NCBI RefSeq assembly: GCF_008386495.1
Contig: NZ_VTHJ01000026.1
Location: 72,912-112,698, forward strand
Origin: Streptomyces tailanensis
GTDB taxonomy: Bacteria; Actinomycetota; Actinomycetes; Streptomycetales; Streptomycetaceae
Length of the DNA stretch: 39,787 nucleotides
Direction: 5' to 3'
The notes under the pieces were generated by a model. It saw nothing but the letters and a program-made list of their open reading frames with translations. It had not been told where the DNA came from and did no database searches. Each line of letters starts with the position of its first letter. Within the stretch, counting starts at the first letter, position 1. Positions 18,255 through 25,188 of this stretch are shown piece by piece. Position numbers and translations under genes: made by a program.

Positions 18255-18848
18255 ATGCTCACACCAGACGTAAAGGCAGACCTTCGTTTCTATCTGCAGT
18301 CCGCCCGGGACGCCCTGATGTGGAAGCTGGAAGGGCTGTCCGAGTACGAAGTCCGGCGGCCGTTGACCCCGACCGGCACCAACCTCCTGGGCCTGGTGAA
18401 GCACGCGGCCGGCGTCGAACTGGGCTACCTCGGCGACACGTTCGGGCGGCCGCACGGTGAGCCGCTGCCCTGGCTCGCGGCCGACGCCGAGCCCAACGCG
18501 GACATGTGGGCCACGGCCGACGAGTCACGCGCGTGGATCACCGGTCTGTACCGCCGGGCCTGGGAGCACGCGAACGCCACGATCGACGCGCTGCCGCTGG
18601 ACACGATCGGCAGGGTGCCGTGGTGGCCGGACGGCCGCGACGAGGTGACCCTGCACCACGCCCTGACCCGCGTGATCGCCGACACCCAACGCCACGCGGG
18701 CCACGCCGACATCCTCCGCGAACTCCTCGACGGCGCCGTAGGCATGAACGAGACCAACACGAGCCTGCCGCCGGCCGACTCCTCCTGGTGGACGGAGTAC
18801 CGGAACCGCCTGGAGAGCGCGGCCGAGCGAGCGTCTCGTACGGCATAG
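18255..18848 (+). CDS. DinB family protein (DUF664-type)
   Basis: 197 residues from ATG 18255. Four-helix DinB-like fold: LRFYLQSARDALMWKLEGLS, LLGLVKHAAGVELGYLGD with the first metal His, and VTLHHALTRVIADTQRHAGHADILRE with two more His. This three-His set is the usual metal site of the family, which includes thiol-dependent (mycothiol or bacillithiol) transferases. Substrate unknown. Single gene; the last chromosomal gene before the tRNA-derived island boundary. Confidence 0.88.
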   Translation: MLTPDVKADLRFYLQSARDALMWKLEGLSEYEVRRPLTPTGTNLLGLVKHAAGVELGYLGDTFGRPHGEPLPWLAADAEPNADMWATADESRAWITGLYRRAWEHANATIDALPLDTIGRVPWWPDGRDEVTLHHALTRVIADTQRHAGHADILRELLDGAVGMNETNTSLPPADSSWWTEYRNRLESAAERASRTA

Positions 18849-18908
18849 GGACCGCCGGAAGCATCCTCTGTGGACAAGAACCAGGACAATGAGGGCTGAG
18901 GCAACAAC

Positions 18909-18941
18909 GAAGGGCCCCGCTGGTCACCAGCGGGGCCCTTC
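18909..18941. terminator. Terminator downstream of the original tRNA-Ser(GGA) 3' end
   Basis: GAAGGGCCCCGCTGG pairs with CCAGCGGGGCCCTTC around a short loop. On the minus strand it sits 26 bp past the tRNA 3' end at 18967 and is followed by CGTTGTTG, so it is the natural terminator of the tRNA gene that hosted the island. It can also end the DinB transcript. Confidence 0.75.
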
Positions 18942-18966
18942 GACATCGTGCCCGGTGAGGCACTGG

Positions 18967-19032
18967 CGGAGGATACGAGATTCGAACTCGTGAGGGGTTG
19001 CCCCCAACACGCTTTCCAAATGTTCGTCTGGG
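18967..19032 (-). repeat. att repeat A: 3' fragment of tRNA-Ser(GGA), chromosome-island junction
   Basis: Read on the minus strand, the repeat has the 3' acceptor strand TATCCTCCG, T-arm GAGTTCGAATCTC, variable arm, the 3' anticodon stem GCGTG and the loop TTGGAAA (anticodon GGA). The 5' half of the tRNA is missing and is replaced by CCCAGACGAACA. Identical 66-bp copies are at 25015, 29749 and 34480. This copy lacks the left heptamer pair and the left dyad that the others have, and chromosomal sequence lies to its left, so it is the outer left junction. Confidence 0.9.
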
Positions 19033-19115
19033 CGTTCGGGGGTGTGCGGAGACGTCCTGACCTGCGGTGTAGCTGGTTTGGGCGGGGGTTCTGAACGGTG
19101 CTGTACGCCGGTGAA

Positions 19116-19134
19116 TGCAACCAGAAGTGCAACC
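19116..19134 (+). repeat. Right arm of att A: TGCAACC pair with 12-bp period
   Basis: TGCAACC at 19116 and 19128, +149 and +161 from the start of the att repeat; the same offsets occur at the three other copies. TGACCTGCGGTG lies at +91 (19058). Probable arm-type integrase sites (inference). Confidence 0.6.
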
Positions 19135-19205
19135 ACGGAAGTGGGAGCAGCGTGAGTTGTGTCCAGCTTCTGCTCGTGGTTCCTGGTCAGCGGGGAATCG
19201 CCTCC

Positions 19206-20441
19206 TTACTCCCCGTTCTGCGACCAGGCCGCAGTGAGCGCGGTGACCGGGTCACTGTCGGCTGGTGCTGCGGGCCACCATTCGCCGTCGTCGTCCTGGA
19301 GGTAGGGGTACCAGCGGGCGTCGGGGCCCAGACGCAGCTGGATGCCGTGGTGGGTGAGGGTGAGGCGGTTGCGCCAGGTTCTGAGGGGTGTGGGGGAATC
19401 GGTCATCTCGGCGAGGGCCGCGTCCAGGGCGGTGCGGGCGGCCTTCATCACTGTCGGGTCGGGGACGTGGGGCTGTTCGGCGACGGTGATGCCCGTGGGG
19501 CCGCCGTGGCGCCAGGCGCGGGTGAGGCGTGCGAAGACAGTGGGTTTGGCGCCGGTGTTCTGGATCAGGTGGTGGAACCACTCGGGTCCGGGGTTGCTTG
19601 CGGCGATGCGGACGGCGTCCTGGTGCTGGGTCAGGTGCAGGTCGGCGGTGTCGCCCGCGAGGAGCCGGGCGGCGCTCGCGGTGGCGTCAGCCATGAGGCG
19701 TTCCAGGTCCGCGGCGGCCAGGCCGGTGCCGGGTGGCGGGGCGACGGGCAGTGCTGTGGTGTGGGCGGCAGGTTCCGGGAGTGCGGGCAGTTCGGGGGGC
19801 TCTTCGGCCCAGTGGGCGTACGCGGCGGCGGCCGGGATGCCGGCCGGTGCCGATGGGGCGGCGGTCTCCTGTGCTGCCGTACGGAGTGCGCGGAGCTGGG
19901 CGAAGACCTCCTCGCGACCGCGGCCGCGCAGCGCGAAGAGCACGAAGGGGTCGGTGTCGATGGTGGCGGCGATGGCGTAGCAGAGCGCGGCGGCGTGCTT
20001 GCAGGGGTATCCCCAGTCGGGGCAGGAGCACTCCGGATCGAGCTCGGTGGGCAGTGGGAGCAGTGGGACGCCTGCGTGCCGGGCGTCGTCCACGAGTTCG
20101 GCGGGCATCTCGTCGTCGAGAAGTGCTGCGAGATGTCCGGCGCGGGCCGCGATCGTGTCGAGCAGGGTGTCCCACTGAGGGTCGGTGAGGACGGGCAGGT
20201 GGACCGAGGAGCGGTACGGGCGCGGGCGGCTGCCCTGGACAGCGGCAGTGACCTTGCCAGGAGCGACGGTGACCGGGCCGACCATGCCTTTGCGGGCGTA
20301 GGTGCGTCCGCGCGAGAGCCGTCCGGCGTCCAGGGTGGAGTCCTCCAGGGCGGCCACCCATGCCTGGCCCCACCAGGTCGCGGCGAAGGCTCGCTTGCCG
20401 CGGGCGGGCGCACGGCGCGGGCCGGGGACAGCGGGGCTCAT
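19206..20441 (-). CDS. SWIM zinc-finger protein
   Basis: 411 residues from ATG 20441, which overlaps the helicase stop (ATGA), so the two genes are coupled with the helicase first. N-terminus FAATWWGQAWVAALEDSTLD and GRLSRGRTYARKGMVGPV; the SWIM finger CSCPDWGYPCKH (CxC...CxH) is at about residues 138-149, followed by KHAAALCYAIA. The C-terminal half is Ala/Pro-rich with no recognised domain. SWIM fingers bind DNA or protein. SWIM-SNF2 gene pairs are common in Streptomyces, and the SWIM protein is thought to target the motor. A role in defence or in element maintenance is inference. Confidence 0.88.
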   Translation of the reverse strand: MSPAVPGPRRAPARGKRAFAATWWGQAWVAALEDSTLDAGRLSRGRTYARKGMVGPVTVAPGKVTAAVQGSRPRPYRSSVHLPVLTDPQWDTLLDTIAARAGHLAALLDDEMPAELVDDARHAGVPLLPLPTELDPECSCPDWGYPCKHAAALCYAIAATIDTDPFVLFALRGRGREEVFAQLRALRTAAQETAAPSAPAGIPAAAAYAHWAEEPPELPALPEPAAHTTALPVAPPPGTGLAAADLERLMADATASAARLLAGDTADLHLTQHQDAVRIAASNPGPEWFHHLIQNTGAKPTVFARLTRAWRHGGPTGITVAEQPHVPDPTVMKAARTALDAALAEMTDSPTPLRTWRNRLTLTHHGIQLRLGPDARWYPYLQDDDGEWWPAAPADSDPVTALTAAWSQNGE

Positions 20442-23311
20442 GACTGCCTTCCCAGGGCGACGAGTTCGGCGAGGTCGGCGTCGGACAGTTCGGTCAGGGC
20501 TGCCTCGCCGGAGCCGACGACGGCGTCGGCGAGGGCGCGCTTGGCTTCGAGCAGCTTCGCCACCTTGTCCTCCACGGTTCCCTCTGCGAGGAGCTTGTGT
20601 ACCTGGACGGGTTTGTCCTGGCCGATGCGGTAGGCGCGGTCGGTGGCCTGGTCCTCGACGGCCGGGTTCCACCAGCGGTCGTAGTGCACGACGTGAGTGG
20701 CGCGGGTGAGATTGAGCCCGGTGCCCGCCGCCTTCAACGACAGCAGGAACACCGGCACTTCACCGCGCTGGAAGCGGTCCACCATCTCCTCGCGCGCGGT
20801 GACGGGGGTACCGCCGTGGAGGAAGAGGGTGGGGACTCCTCGCTCTGCGAGGTGCTTCTCCAGCAGGGTTGCCATCTGCTTGTACTGGGTGAAGACCAGC
20901 ACCGACTCGCCCTCGGCGGTGATGGTGCCGATCAGTTCGTCGAGCAGGTCGAGCTTGCCGGACCGGCCGCGCAGCGGTGTCGACTGGCGCAGGTACTGGG
21001 CGGGGTGGTTGCAGATCTGCTTCAGCGCGGTGAGGAGCTTGAGAACCAGACCGCGGCGGGCGATGCCCTCGGCTTCGGCGATCTTCGTCATGGATTCGCG
21101 GACCACTGCTTCGTACAGGCTTGCCTGCTCGGCAGTCAGAGGCACGACGCAGTCGGTTTCGGTCTTGGCGGGCAGTTCGGGTGCGATGCCCGGGTCGGAC
21201 TTCCTGCGGCGCAGCAGGAACGGGCGGACAAGACGGGACAGCCGGTCGGCAGCCTGTGGGTCCTCGCCCGACTCGATCGCTCGGGCGTGCCGGTCGCGGA
21301 AGGCCGTGAGCGGGCCGAGGAGTCCGGGGGTGGTCCAGTCGAGGAGCGCCCACAGTTCGGAGAGGTTGTTCTCCACGGGGGTGCCGGTGAGGGCGACGCG
21401 GGCGCGGGCGGGCAGGGCGCGCAGCTCACGGGCGGTGACGGCGTAGGGGTTCTTGACGTGCTGTGCCTCGTCGGCGGCGATCAGCGACCAGTCGTGCTCG
21501 GTGAGGGTCTCCCGGTCGCGGCGCAGGACGCCGTAGGTGACCAGGACGATCTCGTCATCGGCGAGGTCCTTCAGGTGGCGGTCGCCGCCGTGGTAGCGGC
21601 GCACGGGGATGGAAGGCGCGAACCTGGCGGCCTCGCGTTGCCAGTTGCCGAGCAGAGAGGTGGGGCAGACGACGAGCGTGGGGCCGGCGGTGGCGGGGTC
21701 GGTCTGGCGGTGCAGGTGCAGAGCGAGCAGGGTGATGGTCTTGCCCAGACCCATGTCGTCGGCGAGACAGCCGCCGAGGCCGAGTGCACACATCTCGGCC
21801 AGCCACGCCAGGCCACGCTTCTGGTACCCGCGCAACGTGGCCTTGAGGGCGGCGGGCTGGGGCACGGGGGTGCGGGACTCGGGATCGCGGATACGAGCGA
21901 CCAAGTCACCGAGCGCACCGACCGCCGCACAGGGGACCCGGTCACCGTCCTGCTCGGCCTCGCCGGTCAGCGCAGCGTTCAACGCCTCCATGGGAGTGAG
22001 CGGTTCCATCCGGCGGCGCTTGGCGCGGGCCACCAGCTTCGGGTCGGCGACCACCCACTGGTCGCGAAGCCGGACGAGGGGACGGCGAGACTCTGCGAGA
22101 GCATCCATCTCGGCCTCGGTGAGCGGCTCGCCGCCAAGGGAGACCTGCCAGCGGAAGTCGAGGAGGGCCTCAGTGTCCAGCAGGCCGCCCGCGGTGGAAC
22201 CGGGGGCGGTGCGCTGCCCGATCTCCGTGGTCGCGGTGAGCGCCTTGACCAGCTCGCGCGGCCAGTGCACGTCGACACCGGCCGCGCGCAGCGCGTCCGT
22301 GGCGTCCCCCAGGAGATCGAACGCTTCGTCGTCGGTCAACCGGAGCTGATCTGGAGCGGCATCGCCCAGCAGCCTCCGCAGCGGGGGCCAGGCGCGGGCG
22401 CCGCGGCGCAGGGCGAGAAGCGTCTCGGTCTCGGCGCGTGGGCCGAGCAGCCGCTCCACTTCGGTCGGCTCGCTCCACAGTCGTGCGGCCTTGATGACGA
22501 GCGCCGGGTCCGCCGCGGTGTGCAGTTGCAGGACGGCCCGGAACTGCCGTCGGCGTCCTTCGAGTACGTCGACGCGCAGGGAGACACTGACCTCGGCGGT
22601 GAGCGCCGCCTGGGTTTCCTCGGCCCACTCACGCAAGGTGGGCACGGCGCGGGCCTCGCGCCAGGCGTACGGCAGCGCTCCCATGGCGAGCGGCGCGGCC
22701 GGCGTACGGACCAGATCATCGGCGACCGCGTCGCAGAACTGTCGTACCAGCGCAGCCGGTTCGGCGATCCGTACCGGAGCTGGGCCCGGCTCGGGCAGGC
22801 AGTGGGCGTGTGGCGGGAAGGCGGCGGCCAGGGCGTCCATCGTCTGGCGCTGGGCGGCGGTGCAAGGACCCACCTGCCAGGTGTCGTAACCGGCGGGGGT
22901 GAGGGCCGGATGGAGGCGGCCGTCGGCGAGCAGCCGCAGCGCGAAGCGAGTGGCGGCCTGCCAGGCGGCGCCGGAGGGATGCGTCGGCTCCGCATTGGCC
23001 AGGGCGGAGACAGCGACGGCGACAGGCAGCGCGTAACCCTCGACTTTGCGCCGCCTGACCGAGCGGCCGTGCGGCAGGACCAGCTCCACCGCCTCGGTCT
23101 CGAGGCCGGTGGGCGCCATACTGTCTCCGGCTGCTGTCCCGGTCGGCTTCCACAGCAGCAGCCGCCCGAGGCGGGCGGGCTCACCGGGCAGGAACACCGC
23201 CGCCCAGCCGGCGCCGAGCAGCTCCCTCACGAAGGCGGACGTTTCCTGCCGGGCCAGCGGCGGTACGCTCCTCGCGCCTGCACTCGGCTCCCGTACGACG
23301 ACTCGTGCCAC
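20438..23311 (-). CDS. SNF2-family DEAD/DEAH-box helicase (DNA translocase)
   Basis: 957 residues from GTG 23311. The N-terminal 450 residues are the DUF3670-type region found in bacterial SNF2 proteins. ATPase core: CLADDMGLGKTITLLAL (Walker A, about residue 520), LIAADEAQHVKNP (motif II DEAQ), ARVALTGTPVENN (motif III). Helicase C: VLVFTQYKQM, GTGLNLTRATHVVHYDRWWNP and QATDRAYRIGQ (motifs V and VI). All ATPase motifs are intact. It is expected to translocate on duplex DNA and displace proteins. It is first in a two-gene operon with the SWIM protein. Confidence 0.93.
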   Translation of the reverse strand: MARVVVREPSAGARSVPPLARQETSAFVRELLGAGWAAVFLPGEPARLGRLLLWKPTGTAAGDSMAPTGLETEAVELVLPHGRSVRRRKVEGYALPVAVAVSALANAEPTHPSGAAWQAATRFALRLLADGRLHPALTPAGYDTWQVGPCTAAQRQTMDALAAAFPPHAHCLPEPGPAPVRIAEPAALVRQFCDAVADDLVRTPAAPLAMGALPYAWREARAVPTLREWAEETQAALTAEVSVSLRVDVLEGRRRQFRAVLQLHTAADPALVIKAARLWSEPTEVERLLGPRAETETLLALRRGARAWPPLRRLLGDAAPDQLRLTDDEAFDLLGDATDALRAAGVDVHWPRELVKALTATTEIGQRTAPGSTAGGLLDTEALLDFRWQVSLGGEPLTEAEMDALAESRRPLVRLRDQWVVADPKLVARAKRRRMEPLTPMEALNAALTGEAEQDGDRVPCAAVGALGDLVARIRDPESRTPVPQPAALKATLRGYQKRGLAWLAEMCALGLGGCLADDMGLGKTITLLALHLHRQTDPATAGPTLVVCPTSLLGNWQREAARFAPSIPVRRYHGGDRHLKDLADDEIVLVTYGVLRRDRETLTEHDWSLIAADEAQHVKNPYAVTARELRALPARARVALTGTPVENNLSELWALLDWTTPGLLGPLTAFRDRHARAIESGEDPQAADRLSRLVRPFLLRRRKSDPGIAPELPAKTETDCVVPLTAEQASLYEAVVRESMTKIAEAEGIARRGLVLKLLTALKQICNHPAQYLRQSTPLRGRSGKLDLLDELIGTITAEGESVLVFTQYKQMATLLEKHLAERGVPTLFLHGGTPVTAREEMVDRFQRGEVPVFLLSLKAAGTGLNLTRATHVVHYDRWWNPAVEDQATDRAYRIGQDKPVQVHKLLAEGTVEDKVAKLLEAKRALADAVVGSGEAALTELSDADLAELVALGRQS

Positions 23312-23493
23312 TCTCTTCCGCCCTGTCGCTTGCCGGGCCCTCCCCTGGGCCGCTCACTACGAACCTCACCAGGCAACGTCACACGCCGGCAACCGTGAGC
23401 CTTGGCTTGACTGCTGGCGACGGCGCCACGACGGATACGCCGCTGTTGAACGCACCGGTCCTCAACCGTACGGTGCGGCGCTACGGTGAGGCC

Positions 23494-23806
23494 ATGAGCA
23501 CCTGGGACCCAGCCGCGCTGGAGGCGCTGATCGAGGAGGCCACCGTTGACGCCTACGGCCAGGATGAGCAGCTCCACCAGCGTCTTCATGATGATCGAGG
23601 AGAACCTTGCCATGCCGTTCACCACGACTGTTCTCGGCGTCGAGGTGAGCGTGGTCGGTGTCGATCTGACCGACGACGGACGCGTGGTCGCACGCTGCGC
23701 CCGGGGGGCGGTCCGACAGGACATCGGAATTCTGGACCTGCCACTGCCAGAACCCGCCCCCGAGGGCGCGCAATGGATCGAGGCGTACCGCTACTGGGCC
23801 CGCTGA
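23494..23806 (+). pseudogene. Small calcium-binding-annotated family protein, frameshifted
   Basis: It starts MSTWDPAALEALIEEATVDA and, one frame over, continues VFMMIEENLAMPFTTTVLG, then GILDLPLPEPAPEGAQWIEA and AYRYWAR. Both halves match one Streptomyces small-protein family that databases call calcium-binding protein. The join is broken by one extra C in the run at about 23571-23574 (CAGCTCCACC for CAGCTCACC). It could be a true lesion or a read error. If real, the first frame gives a 27-residue stub followed by unrelated residues. Confidence 0.72.
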
Positions 23807-23909
23807 ACCAGCACGTCGCACAACTGCCCAGAGAGCTCCTGCTCGAACGGACAGTCGCCCCGACTGCCGCTGACCGGACCGACTGCGGGGAATAGACAGC
23901 TCGTAGCGC

Positions 23910-23925
23910 GCATATCGCAGTATGC
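23910..23925. promoter_or_regulatory. Dyad upstream of the antitoxin gene, possible autoregulatory operator
   Basis: GCATA-TCGCAG-TATGC ends 8 bp before ATG 23934. Ribbon-helix-helix antitoxins usually repress their own operon at such short dyads. It overlaps an alternative ATG at 23922. Confidence 0.45.
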
Positions 23926-23933
23926 TTGCGGCC

Positions 23934-24182
23934 ATGGCTGACACCACACGCATCACGGTGACACTCCCCACCGAGCAGGTGGCGGAGCTGAAGAAGATCA
24001 CGGACAACATCTCCGGCTACGTGGCCGAAGCGGTCGCCAGGCAGATCCGGCACCAACTCCTGGGGGCCGACCTGCGCAGCCACACAGACGAGCACGGGGC
24101 CTTCAGCGAGGAAGAGCTGGCCGAGGCGCGGGCGCGGATCTTCGGTACGACGTCGGCCGCCGGCGGTGCGAGCGCCGCGTGA
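23934..24182 (+). CDS. VapB-like antitoxin (ribbon-helix-helix), module I
   Basis: 82 residues. N-terminal ribbon-helix-helix: TRITVTLPTEQVAELKKITD followed by SGYVAEAVARQIRHQLL, a DNA-binding dimer fold. The C-terminal tail (DEHGAFSEEELAEARARIF) is acidic and would cover the toxin. The stop overlaps the toxin GTG (GTGA), so the pair is coupled. ATG 23922 would add four residues. It is the counterpart of the antitoxins at 28266-28544 and 30001-30285. Confidence 0.82.
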   Translation: MADTTRITVTLPTEQVAELKKITDNISGYVAEAVARQIRHQLLGADLRSHTDEHGAFSEEELAEARARIFGTTSAAGGASAA

Positions 24183-24580
24183 GCGGGCACATTGAGACCG
24201 TCGTCCTGGACAGCGAGGGGCTGTCGGCCTGGGTGGCACAGGACCGGAAGGTTCTGGCGATGTTCCAGGTGTTCCACGACATGGGGGCGGATCTTGTCGT
24301 CAGCGCCAACACCATCGTGGAGGTGAGCCACGCCAGGGTGAACCTGCCCCGACTGCAATGGGCGCTCTCCCGGGTCAAGGTAGAGCCGGTCACCGAGGCA
24401 GCGGCCAAGGCGGCGGCACAAATGCTCAAGGGCGCCGGTCTGCACGGACACAAGTATGCGATCGACGCCACCGTCGCGGAAGCGGCCTTGCGTCAGCCTG
24501 GCCCGGTCGCCATCCTCACGTCGGATGTCGATGACATGACCCGGCTGTGCGGCAGCAAGGTCCGGATGATCGGGCTATGA
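24179..24580 (+). CDS. VapC-like PIN-domain toxin, module I
   Basis: 133 residues from GTG 24179. PIN-fold acidic residues: D in TVVLDSEGLS, E in ANTIVEVSHAR, D in GHKYAIDATVAEAAL, and D in ILTSDVDDMTRL. PIN toxins are Mg-dependent RNases that cut tRNA or rRNA when free of antitoxin. The block GLHGHKYAID is shared with the toxins of modules II and III, so the three are paralogues. Likely role: holds the module by addiction, or acts in phage defence (inference). Confidence 0.85.
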   Translation: MSGHIETVVLDSEGLSAWVAQDRKVLAMFQVFHDMGADLVVSANTIVEVSHARVNLPRLQWALSRVKVEPVTEAAAKAAAQMLKGAGLHGHKYAIDATVAEAALRQPGPVAILTSDVDDMTRLCGSKVRMIGL

Positions 24581-24928
24581 CCGCGACATCGTCCCGGGAC
24601 CATGGGCGGATCCGCATGGATCCGTGGAAGCCAGAGTCGCCGCACGCCAACCCGTGATGGGTGAATAAGGCATCGACGGATACGGGGGCATGACTGCGTT
24701 CGGTGGCAAAGCTCCTCAGGGCGCAACGCCTGCTGGCGGCTCAGGGCGGCGACTGCCTCTTCGCACCCCGTTGAGGACGGTCAACTCATCGTGTGGGTCC
24801 TGGCGGCCGGTAACCGTCGTGACGTATCCCGTCAGATGTGTGGCTCCCCGCAGTCTGCGCCGGTCGCCTCATAGGACGTGAGCGTGCGCCTTCCCGCTTG
24901 AGGCGATGTTCTAAATGTCGCGTATAAA
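24581..24928. other. Gene-free right end of module I
   Basis: 348 bp between the toxin stop and the att arm. Small open frames are present but none has a convincing ribosome-binding site or family pattern. I see no integrase remnant. Confidence 0.5.
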
Positions 24929-24947
24929 TGCAACCGAAACTGCAACC
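24929..24947 (+). repeat. Left arm of att B: TGCAACC pair
   Basis: TGCAACC at 24929 and 24941, -86 and -74 from the att repeat at 25015. It belongs to module I, whose other end carries the same heptamer. Confidence 0.6.
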
Positions 24948-24956
24948 AAGGTATGC

Positions 24957-24993
24957 CGAAGAGCCGGACCGCAATGAGCGGTCCAGCTCTTCG
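24957..24993. terminator. Module-borne terminator behind att B
   Basis: CGAAGAGCCGGACCGC pairs with GCGGTCCAGCTCTTCG (15 of 16). On the minus strand it lies 22 bp past the tRNA 3' end, where the chromosomal terminator sits at att A. A GCCTGTTCAGGC dyad (24998-25009) lies between. Confidence 0.65.
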
Positions 24994-25014
24994 TTTCGCC
25001 TGTTCAGGCGGCTG

Positions 25015-25080
25015 CGGAGGATACGAGATTCGAACTCGTGAGGGGTTGCCCCCAACACGCTTTCCAAATGTTCGTCTGGG
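25015..25080 (-). repeat. att repeat B: tRNA-Ser(GGA) 3' fragment
   Basis: Identical to att A. It has both arms: TGCAACC on the left (module I) and TGAGACC on the right (module II), so it is a tandem junction that resembles a whole attP. Confidence 0.9.
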
Positions 25081-25163
25081 GGTTCAGCGAGGGCCGGGGG
25101 CGTGCTGACCTGCGGTGGAGCGGGTGCTGAGGGAAGTTTCGGACGGCGCCGGACGGGGGTGAA

Positions 25164-25182
25164 TGAGACCAAAACTGAGACC
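25164..25182 (+). repeat. Right arm of att B: TGAGACC pair
   Basis: TGAGACC at 25164 and 25176, exactly +149 and +161 from 25015. TGACCTGCGGTG is at +91 (25106). Confidence 0.6.
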
Positions 25183-25188
25183 ACGCGG

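Larger units (their letters stand above)
18967..25014. mobile_element. Module I of the tRNA-Ser island (integrase-less, TGCAACC arms)
   Basis: 6048 bp between att repeats A and B. Arms at both ends carry the TGCAACC heptamer (19116/19128 and 24929/24941). Content: SWIM protein, SNF2 helicase, a frameshifted small protein and a VapBC-like pair. No integrase, excisionase or relaxase gene is visible, so it would need an integrase supplied in trans, as cis-mobilisable elements do. Confidence 0.72.

Noticed and set aside
18967..19032. A functional tRNA-Ser(GGA) at each repeat
   Set aside because: The 5' half (acceptor 5' strand, D-arm, 5' anticodon stem) is absent in all four copies; only anticodon loop to 3' end is kept.
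19206..23311. SWIM/SNF2 pair as part of a DISARM or BREX locus
   Set aside because: No DNA methyltransferase, phosphatase, protease or other core gene of those systems is present in module I.
20597..23398. 933-residue plus-strand frame over the SNF2 helicase
   Set aside because: Shadow frame; helicase motifs are on the minus strand.
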